Shown here: positions 1-5,473 of the stretch, in pieces
Layout: the number at the start of each line of letters is the position of its first letter
Position numbering within the stretch: the stretch's first letter is position 1
Source of the DNA: Gammaproteobacteria bacterium
Lineage (GTDB): Bacteria > Pseudomonadota > Gammaproteobacteria > Eutrophobiales > Eutrophobiaceae
DNA length: 8,572 nt
Assembly (NCBI GenBank): GCA_018676275.1
Contig: JABHFC010000292.1
Coordinates: 1-8,572 of the forward strand
Reading direction: 5' to 3'
Position numbers and translations under genes: made by a program
The notes under the pieces: model-generated
The model's database searches: none
What the model was told of the DNA's origin: nothing
What the model saw: only the letters and a program-made list of their open reading frames with translations

Positions 1-1
1 G

Positions 2-124
2 GGTGATGACTTTAATATTCGGGAGTTTCATGACCAGGTGCATGCCAAAGGGGCGATGCCTTTGGACGTTCTGGATCAACGTATCAATAGCTGGATAAAT
101 TCGAAAAAGGATCTTAAAAATTAA
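2..124 (+). CDS. C-terminal end of a DUF885-family protein (partial)
   Basis: This open frame enters from the left edge and stops at TAA 122-124, giving 40 visible residues. The motif REFHDQVHAKGAMPLDVLD, followed by a tryptophan-containing helix, matches what I recall as the conserved C-terminus of DUF885 proteins (a form such as 'FHD.vL..GalPLdvLe..v..Wi'). These are large, usually exported proteins of about 550-600 residues that resemble metallopeptidases. The catalytic part lies outside the window, so activity and signal peptide cannot be judged. It is the only + strand gene here and is convergent with the TPR gene, whose stop is 50 bases away. The family call rests on a short tail. Confidence 0.72.
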   Translation, partial: GDDFNIREFHDQVHAKGAMPLDVLDQRINSWINSKKDLKN

Positions 125-174
125 CAAATAATTCCCGGAAGAGAGCATTAATCGTACCTTCTTTTTGGGAATAG

Positions 175-486
175 TTATATTTGTAAACTGTTTAGTAAAT
201 TCTGCATTTCTTTAAGAGACTGAGTGTCGTTTTTTTCTGTGGCCACAGATATGCCCTTTTCCAGGGTAGAGATGGACTCCTCAGTGCGCCCTGTTTCAAT
301 CAAAGCCTGTGCATATTTTAACCAGGCAGTCGTGTAATCGGGTTTCAGTTCAACAGCTTTCGCCAATTGCTCAACAGCCTGTTCATATTTTCCGTGCTTA
401 ATAAAGGCACTGCCCATAGTGAAACGAATAAGTGCATTATCCTCGCCTTCTCCCAGCATGGCTTCCATAATATTTAGTTCAGTCAT
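175..486 (-). CDS. Small tetratricopeptide-repeat (TPR) protein
   Basis: This is a 103-residue, soluble, all-helical protein without signal peptide or membrane segment. Two TPR-like units are visible. The first spans roughly residues 16-49 (FIKHGKYEQAVEQLAKAVEL, then a KPD turn). The second begins about residue 51 (AWLKYAQALIETGRTEESIS). A C-terminal capping helix follows. TPR units are protein-protein docking surfaces, so the partner is unknown. I chose the ATG at 484-486 over an upstream in-frame TTG (505-507). The ATG has an AAAGGG ribosome-binding sequence about 8 bases upstream and begins 4 bases after the methyltransferase stop, whereas the TTG would overlap that gene. It is the last gene of the minus-strand run and is probably translationally coupled to its neighbour. 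It resembles the short TPR proteins of gammaproteobacteria annotated only as 'tetratricopeptide repeat protein'. Confidence 0.85.
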   Translation of the reverse strand: MTELNIMEAMLGEGEDNALIRFTMGSAFIKHGKYEQAVEQLAKAVELKPDYTTAWLKYAQALIETGRTEESISTLEKGISVATEKNDTQSLKEMQNLLNSLQI

Positions 487-490
487 GAAT

Positions 491-1072
491 TTACCCTTTG
501 CGTGCAATTAGCATTGCTTCATTGCGAAATCCACGTTTTAGATCGCCGACAGTTCCTTCTTCTCTATAGCAAATAATTTGCAGTGCTTGAAATAGGCTGA
601 GAAGTTCGTTTTCGGCCAATCGATAATCAGGATTCTTCGGGCCGGTGTCACCAGTCTTGTCTTTAATAAAAGCCTGGTAGAAGATCAAGCCACCTTCCCG
701 AAGAGCATCAATCAAATGAGGTATTAAAGTTCTGTCCAGAAAGCGAGTGACAACAATAATATCAAATGAATTCGCTGTTGGTGGCGTGACAGTGACGTCC
801 CTTGCTTCAAGTTGTATGGGAATACTCAGGTTTTCTGAGTATGCCTGCAATTTGTCTATAGCTATTCTTGAAATATCCCAGGCAGATGTTTCAAGTCCCT
901 GTTGTGCCAATAAAATGGCGTTGCCCCCGAGGCCACAAGCAAGATCCAGTGCGTTACCACTGATGGGAAGCAAATGAAGATTTTCCTCTAGTACCTTTGC
1001 AGCATGAACCGCATCATGTTCGCTGCCTTCATAGATTTTATTCCATTTATCCGCTTTGGTTTGAAGCGTCAT
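491..1072 (-). CDS. Class I SAM-dependent methyltransferase, TehB-like
   Basis: This 193-residue cytoplasmic protein has a Rossmann-type SAM-binding fold. Motif I is ALDLACGLGGNAILLAQQG (residues 41-59). The acidic residue ending strand 2 is D66 (AWDIS). The motif IV region is FDIIVVTRFLDR (103-114), followed by a helix and REGGLIFYQAF (125-135) as the strand 5 region. The stretch GPKNPDYRLAENELL (144-158) is, from memory, typical of small TehB-like methyltransferases in proteobacteria. The substrate cannot be read from sequence. The tellurite name reflects only family resemblance, and I do not claim tellurite resistance. The start ATG overlaps the trkH stop as ATGA (1069-1072), a classic coupling arrangement. 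The TPR gene follows 4 bases after its stop. Identification as a methyltransferase is secure; the role is open. Confidence 0.88.
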   Translation of the reverse strand: MTLQTKADKWNKIYEGSEHDAVHAAKVLEENLHLLPISGNALDLACGLGGNAILLAQQGLETSAWDISRIAIDKLQAYSENLSIPIQLEARDVTVTPPTANSFDIIVVTRFLDRTLIPHLIDALREGGLIFYQAFIKDKTGDTGPKNPDYRLAENELLSLFQALQIICYREEGTVGDLKRGFRNEAMLIARKG

Positions 1073-2520
1073 CTTCGCCAGAAAGTCGGAGTTAACAAGA
1101 CCAGCAAGGTAAATATTTCAAGACGGCCTAATAACATTGCGATACAGAGTATCCATTTGGCGACATTATTAATATCACCATAATGTGCACTTACATCACC
1201 GAGACCGGGACCAAGGTTATTCATACAGGCAGCCATCGCAGAAAATGCTGTTACCTGATCAAGCCCTGTTGCCATTAGGATCAGCATCATGATCGCGAAT
1301 ACCGCCACATAGGAAGCGAAAAAGCCCCAAACTGCATTAATAATAGATTCATCTACAGGTCGGTCACCGAGCTTGATATGGATGATTGCATTCGGATGTA
1401 CCAGACGTCTTATTTCACGCATACCTTGTTTAAATAAAAGCACAATACGAATTACTTTTAAGCCACCACCGGTAGAGCCTGCACAGGCGCCTAGGAAACT
1501 GGCGAATAACAGCAGAACAGGTAAAAAGTTTGGCCAGCTTTGATAAGTTGCAGTAGTGAAGCCAGTAGTCGTGGCAATTGATACGGTTTGAAAAATACCA
1601 TGAGTTATTGCTGTTACAGGGTCTTTGTAGACATCCTGATAGATGAGATAACTGCAACAAATTATGCAAATGGCAATGAGTACTGATAGATAAGCTTTTA
1701 ATTCGGTATCAAAAAAATAGGGTTTTAGATTCATGTTGCGCCAGGCAAGAAAATGCAGGGTGAAGTTGATACCTGCCAGAACCATGAAAAATACAGCTAT
1801 AGCATCAATAATCTTATTATCAAAATAGCCGATGCTGAGGTCATGGGTGGAAAAACCACCAATCGAAACTGTCGAAAAGCTGTGTGAAACTGCATCAAAA
1901 AATGTCATGCCTGCTAACCAGTAGGCTAGGGCGCAACTTACAGTCAATGACAGGTAAATATACCAGAGTGCTTTGGCCGTCTCTGTTATACGAGGTGTTA
2001 ATTTGGAGTCCTTGATCGGTCCCGGACTTTCTGCGCGGTACAGTTGCATACCGCCGATGCCTAGTAAAGGAAGAATGGCAACTGCGAGGACAATTATTCC
2101 CATGCCCCCCAGCCATTGCAATTCCTGACGATAAAACAGAATGGACATGGGAAGTGAATCGATGCCGGTAATGACCGTCGCGCCAGTGGTGGTCAATGCT
2201 GATAGTGATTCAAACGCCGCGTCAGTGAATGACATATGCGGATTGTCTGAAAGCACCAATGGTATTGCGCCGGTTAAACCCAAACCCGCCCAGAATAAAA
2301 CCACCACGATAAAGCCATCTCGCAAGCGTAATTCTTTTTTGACCTTGCGTACGGGAAGCCACAGAGCGAGACCGAAAGTGATGGTAATTAGCAAGGCCAT
2401 TGAAAAAGCGAAAATTGCGCCGTCATTAGTCCACCACGCGATCAATATTGGTGGTAATAAAGTGATACTAAATAGAGCCAGTAACAGCCCAAGCACTCGT
2501 TGAATAACAGCAAACTGCAT
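1069..2520 (-). CDS. trkH: Trk potassium uptake system, membrane subunit TrkH
   Basis: This is the potassium-translocating inner-membrane subunit (483 residues, the same size class as E. coli TrkH). TrkH/KtrB proteins contain four membrane-pore-membrane repeats whose pore loops each donate a filter glycine. All four loops are visible: TTGATVITG (111-119), STVSIGGFST (216-225), ATTTGFTTA (317-324 region) and MNNLGPGLG (433-441). The intramembrane gating segment after the third pore is also present as CAGSTGGGLKVIR (346-358). Many hydrophobic helices run from residue 5 to about 480. The start ATG at 2518-2520 is supported by a good Shine-Dalgarno sequence, AGAGGT (2531-2536), 10 bases upstream. 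It lies 69 bases after trkA, so both Trk subunits are encoded together, unlike in E. coli. It overlaps the following methyltransferase start by 4 bases. Whether the associated ion is K+ alone cannot be determined, but all four filter glycines argue for potassium. Confidence 0.96.
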   Translation of the reverse strand: MQFAVIQRVLGLLLALFSITLLPPILIAWWTNDGAIFAFSMALLITITFGLALWLPVRKVKKELRLRDGFIVVVLFWAGLGLTGAIPLVLSDNPHMSFTDAAFESLSALTTTGATVITGIDSLPMSILFYRQELQWLGGMGIIVLAVAILPLLGIGGMQLYRAESPGPIKDSKLTPRITETAKALWYIYLSLTVSCALAYWLAGMTFFDAVSHSFSTVSIGGFSTHDLSIGYFDNKIIDAIAVFFMVLAGINFTLHFLAWRNMNLKPYFFDTELKAYLSVLIAICIICCSYLIYQDVYKDPVTAITHGIFQTVSIATTTGFTTATYQSWPNFLPVLLLFASFLGACAGSTGGGLKVIRIVLLFKQGMREIRRLVHPNAIIHIKLGDRPVDESIINAVWGFFASYVAVFAIMMLILMATGLDQVTAFSAMAACMNNLGPGLGDVSAHYGDINNVAKWILCIAMLLGRLEIFTLLVLLTPTFWRR

Positions 2521-2540
2521 TATTAGATGAACCTCTGGAT

Positions 2541-2567
2541 CAAATCGGTCATTAGCAAATCGCGATT
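2541..2567. repeat. 7-bp direct repeat and 10-bp palindrome in the trkA-trkH gap
   Basis: The 69-base gap between trkA and trkH holds two copies of CAAATCG (2541-2547 and 2556-2562), 15 bases apart start to start. It also holds a perfect palindrome AATCGCGATT (2558-2567) overlapping the second copy. The arrangement sits immediately upstream of the trkH ribosome-binding site. It could be an operator or a chance pattern in a short AT-rich gap. No convincing promoter hexamers accompany it. Confidence 0.25.
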
Positions 2568-2589
2568 AATTTCAGTAATGGACCAAGGC

Positions 2590-3963
2590 TTAAAGAAAGG
2601 TGACGCTCACCTGGAATAATCTCTCAACTTCAGGCACTCGTTTTTTATCTGCGACCAGAAGAATCACATGATCTTCTGCCTGTATAATGGTGTCATGGTG
2701 GGCGATTATCACATCATCTTCACGGACAATGGCACCGATACTTGTACTGGCTGGTAGTCCGATTTCATCAATTGTACGACCAACCACACTGGATGACTGT
2801 CGGTCGCCATGTGCTACTGCTTCGATCGCTTCTGCCGCACCATGACGTAATGAATGTACAACCACCACATCACCGCGACGAATGTGTGCCAGCAGACTAC
2901 CAATTGTCGCCTGTTGTGGAGATATGGCTATATCGATGACATCGCTTTGTACCAGATCAACGTAGGCGGCACGATTGATCAAAGACATTACTTTCGGTGC
3001 GCCGAGACGCTTTGCCAGCATGCAGGAAATAATATTCGCTTCGTCCGCGTTGGTCAGCGCACAGAAAATATCTGTGTCATCAATATTCTCTTCAATTAAT
3101 AAATCCTCATCAGCGGCATCACCTTGCAGGACGATGGTGTGTTTCAGTTCTTCTGCGGCTTTATGCGCCTGCTCTACATCCATTTCAATCAACTTGACCT
3201 GGTAGGTTTTCTCCAGAATCTTGGCCAGACGCATACCTATATTACCGCCACCTGCGATCATGACTCGCTTTACTGGTTTTTCTTTTTGTCTGACAGCCTT
3301 TAACAATGTTTTGATGTGCTTTGGAGCACCAATGATAAATAGCTCATCGCTATCCTCTATCAATGTATCGCCGTCCGGAATAATGGCAGAACCTTCTCTG
3401 AAGATGGACACAACACGGTAATCCACATCGTGAAGTTGCTTACACATGTCGGCAATCTTCTTACCGACAAGAATGCCGTCGGCTGCAACTCTAATCGTTA
3501 CCATTTGTGCCTTGCCTTCGGCAAAATCCAGAACCTGAAGAGCGCCGGGAACACTGACAAGACGAGCAATATATTCCGTAACGATTTGTTCCGGGCTGAT
3601 GAGTACGTCTATGGGTAATGCTTCCTGGGCGAAAAGGGCAGTATTATTCTGGTAGTCCAGGTTTCTGACACGGGCGATCTTGGTTGGGGTGTGAAACAGG
3701 GTATAGGCAACCTGACAAGCGACCATATTTACTTCATCGCTATTAGTCACGGCAATGATCATATCAGCATCATTAGCACCAGCCTTGGCCAGCACCGACG
3801 GATGCGAGGCGACACCAGTTATTGTTTGTAAGTCGTAACGTTCACTCAGAGATTGCAATAGTTTGGGTTTTATATCGACTATAGTGATGTCGTTAGCTTC
3901 ACTAACCAGGTTTGCGGCTACGGAAGAGCCAACCTGACCTGCGCCAAGAATGATTATTTTCAT
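2590..3963 (-). CDS. trkA: Trk potassium uptake system, NAD-binding regulatory subunit TrkA
   Basis: TrkA is the cytosolic peripheral subunit that gates TrkH in response to bound nucleotide. The 457 residues match the E. coli protein almost exactly in length (458). It is a tandem duplication of RCK N- and C-domains. The first Rossmann unit starts at residue 1 with GAGQVGSSVA (7-16) and an acidic strand-2 end at D30. The first RCK-C domain covers about 145-225. The second Rossmann unit has AGGGNIGMRLA (237-247) with E260 as the acidic residue. The second RCK-C domain covers about 365-450. Both nucleotide motifs appear intact. The start ATG (3961-3963) has only a weak ribosome-binding sequence (TTAAG nearby). 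It is followed by trkH and preceded by ntrX with an 86-base gap, so the regulator and transporter may share a transcript. Confidence 0.96.
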   Translation of the reverse strand: MKIIILGAGQVGSSVAANLVSEANDITIVDIKPKLLQSLSERYDLQTITGVASHPSVLAKAGANDADMIIAVTNSDEVNMVACQVAYTLFHTPTKIARVRNLDYQNNTALFAQEALPIDVLISPEQIVTEYIARLVSVPGALQVLDFAEGKAQMVTIRVAADGILVGKKIADMCKQLHDVDYRVVSIFREGSAIIPDGDTLIEDSDELFIIGAPKHIKTLLKAVRQKEKPVKRVMIAGGGNIGMRLAKILEKTYQVKLIEMDVEQAHKAAEELKHTIVLQGDAADEDLLIEENIDDTDIFCALTNADEANIISCMLAKRLGAPKVMSLINRAAYVDLVQSDVIDIAISPQQATIGSLLAHIRRGDVVVVHSLRHGAAEAIEAVAHGDRQSSSVVGRTIDEIGLPASTSIGAIVREDDVIIAHHDTIIQAEDHVILLVADKKRVPEVERLFQVSVTFL

Positions 3964-4002
3964 ACTTAAGTGTAAGCGTCAGGCTCTTGATTATTCATTG
4001 AG

Positions 4003-4024
4003 GGAAATAATATTGAGAATTTCC
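4003..4024. repeat. Short inverted repeat in the ntrX-trkA gap
   Basis: GGAAAT (4003-4008) and ATTTCC (4019-4024) form perfect 6-bp arms around a 10-base AT-rich spacer. The site lies in the 86-base gap between the ntrX stop and the trkA start. The stem is too short and AU-rich, and no U-tract follows on the minus strand, so it does not look like an intrinsic terminator. A protein-binding site is possible. Chance is a real alternative. Confidence 0.2.
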
Positions 4025-4049
4025 TTTCCGGGTTATTCACATCAGCAGA

Positions 4050-5405
4050 TCAGTTTTTGATATCAATTCCAAGCGATTTCAATTTACGATACAGGTGCGT
4101 TCGTTCCATACCTACTGCTTTGGCTATTTTACTGACACTGCCATTGGCTTGTTTCAGCTGGTATTCCAGATAGGCTTTTTCAAAACGCTCTCTGGCCTCA
4201 CGAAGTGGCATATTAAAGTTGTAGAGATCATCCGAATATCGCGTACTGGGTTGTTCGCCGAGAGAAGTTTCAACCTCTTCCAGTTCTATCGAATCATTGC
4301 TACCCAAGATTAGCAATCTTTGAATCATATTTTTCAATTCCCGAATATTGCCTGGCCAGCTATAAGTGCGAAGTCGGTTTTGAGCGGCGGTAGTGAAGTG
4401 ACGGTAATTTAAACCATCCTGCTCAACAAAATAATTAACGTAAAATTCCAGTAGCTCGGGTACGTCTTCGAAATGTTCCCGCAGAGGTGGTATTTTTAAA
4501 GGAATAACATTTAGCTGAAAAAATAACTCATCCCTGAACTCACCTTGTGTGACTTTTTCGTCCAGTGAATATCGGGTTGCAGCAATAATACGTGTATTCA
4601 GGCCAATTGACTGGACTCCATCAATACGTGTAAATGATTGTGATTCCAGTGCAGAATGGAATTTTGCCTGGGTTGCCATATCCATATCCGCAATGTCTTT
4701 CAGGAACAGGGTGCCACCTTCCGCTTGTTGCAAATAGCCGGTATAGCTGGCGCCGTCACTTTCCTTACCGAATAACTCAACACCTGAGCCGTTGTCAGAA
4801 AGACCGGAAACGCTAACACTTACAAATGGACCGTCTTTGGATTCACTTTTGGAGTGCAGATAACGCGCAACAAGTTCTTTATCAGTGCCGGATTCACCGA
4901 TGATCAGAACCGGGGTATTGTGATTGGCGATTCTTTCAATTTGCTCCTTCAAGTTCAGTATAGGTTTGCTTTTTCCTATTAGCTCAACAGAGCGTTGACT
5001 GTATTGACGAAGACGCAGGTTTTCACTCTGTAGCTTATTTCTCTCAAGAGCATGTTTAATAGTCAGGATGAGTTTTGCCAGCGACAGGGGTTTTTCCAGA
5101 AAATCGTAGGCCCCAAGTCGCGTGGCTTCAACGGCGGTCTCGACGGTGCCATGACCGGACATCATAATAACCAGCGAATTCAGATCTCCAGCGTCATTCC
5201 ATTGCTTCAGCAAACTTATACCGTCTATGTCAGGCATCCAGATGTCGAGCAGGATCAAATCCGGATTACATTTTTCACGCTGAATATTTGCTTCTTCGCC
5301 GTTGCCGGCCAGATTTACCTCGAAGCCTTCATCTTCAAGTATTTCTCTGACCAGATTGCAAATATCTGGTTCGTCATCAACAACTAATATGTTTCCCTTG
5401 TTCAT
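4050..5405 (-). CDS. ntrX: NtrX-type response regulator with degenerate AAA+ domain
   Basis: This 451-residue protein has NtrC-family architecture. The receiver domain (about 4-120) looks functional, with acidic pair D10/D11, phospho-acceptor D54 in LLDIWMPD, S83 and K105. A linker helix precedes the AAA+ domain (about 141-365). A Fis-type helix-turn-helix (about 420-447: SVSKIAKAVGMERTHLYRKL) ends the protein and resembles NtrX rather than NtrC. The AAA+ core is eroded. Walker A reads GESGTDKE (170-177), where family members have GESGTGKE. Walker B reads GGTLFLKDI (230-238) instead of GGTLFLDEI. The GAFTGA loop that contacts sigma54 is reduced to GASYTGY (218-224) with a shortened insert. 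The arginine-finger position in FFQLNV is Q297. Sensor II (WPGNIREL, 350-357) remains. I infer a phosphorylation-controlled DNA binder that is not a sigma54 ATPase activator. Its cognate kinase lies 67 bases upstream. Target genes are unknown. Confidence 0.9.
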   Translation of the reverse strand: MNKGNILVVDDEPDICNLVREILEDEGFEVNLAGNGEEANIQREKCNPDLILLDIWMPDIDGISLLKQWNDAGDLNSLVIMMSGHGTVETAVEATRLGAYDFLEKPLSLAKLILTIKHALERNKLQSENLRLRQYSQRSVELIGKSKPILNLKEQIERIANHNTPVLIIGESGTDKELVARYLHSKSESKDGPFVSVSVSGLSDNGSGVELFGKESDGASYTGYLQQAEGGTLFLKDIADMDMATQAKFHSALESQSFTRIDGVQSIGLNTRIIAATRYSLDEKVTQGEFRDELFFQLNVIPLKIPPLREHFEDVPELLEFYVNYFVEQDGLNYRHFTTAAQNRLRTYSWPGNIRELKNMIQRLLILGSNDSIELEEVETSLGEQPSTRYSDDLYNFNMPLREARERFEKAYLEYQLKQANGSVSKIAKAVGMERTHLYRKLKSLGIDIKN

Positions 5406-5425
5406 CTGATGTTCTTTTTTACTAT

Positions 5426-5434
5426 ATTATAGCA
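5426..5434 (-). promoter_or_regulatory. Candidate extended -10 promoter upstream of ntrX
   Basis: On the minus strand TGCTATAAT gives a perfect sigma70 -10 hexamer with the upstream TG of an extended -10 element. It is placed 20 bases before the ntrX ATG, so a transcript would have a leader of only about 13-14 bases. No good -35 hexamer lies 16-18 bases upstream, which is tolerated by extended -10 promoters. It would let ntrX, and perhaps trkA/trkH, be expressed independently of ntrY. AT-rich composition of the gap makes a chance match possible. Confidence 0.4.
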
Positions 5435-5451
5435 GTATATAAATTAATAAG

Positions 5452-5473
5452 ATCGTTTGGAATCTAATCGTTT
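5452..5473. repeat. 15-nt-spaced 7-bp direct repeat upstream of ntrX
   Basis: ATCGTTT occurs at 5452-5458 and again at 5467-5473 (AAACGAT on the coding strand), with starts 15 bases apart. The outer copy touches the ntrY stop codon. Relative to the candidate extended -10 element the two copies sit about where an activator or repressor would bind, near -35 and -50. There is no direct evidence of function. Confidence 0.22.

Noticed and set aside
131..172. Inverted repeat ATTCCC / GGGAAT flanking a T-rich stretch between the two convergent genes, considered as a bidirectional terminator.
   Set aside because: The arms are only 6 bp with a 30-base spacer, and the inner pairing needs an asymmetric bulge. 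There is no U-tract directly after the stem on either strand, so it cannot be supported as a terminator.
2141..2503. Open frame of 120 codons on the + strand.
   Set aside because: It lies entirely inside trkH on the opposite strand, has no recognisable domain and reads as a low-complexity basic/serine-rich shadow translation. TrkH is unambiguous there.
4881..4883. Walker A change in NtrX being a single sequencing error (GAT for GGT).
   Set aside because: One base would restore this glycine, but Walker B, the GAFTGA loop and the arginine finger also deviate and need several further changes. Error alone is an unlikely explanation for the whole pattern.
5052..5387. Open frame of 111 codons on the + strand.
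   Set aside because: It is antisense to the conserved receiver domain of NtrX, shows no family motif and has no convincing ribosome-binding site.
5406..5472. NtrX-type CAA-N(1-5)-TTG binding sites, reported for alphaproteobacterial NtrX, in the ntrX upstream gap.
   Set aside because: No CAA followed by TTG at the right spacing is present in this gap, so autoregulation through that motif cannot be claimed.
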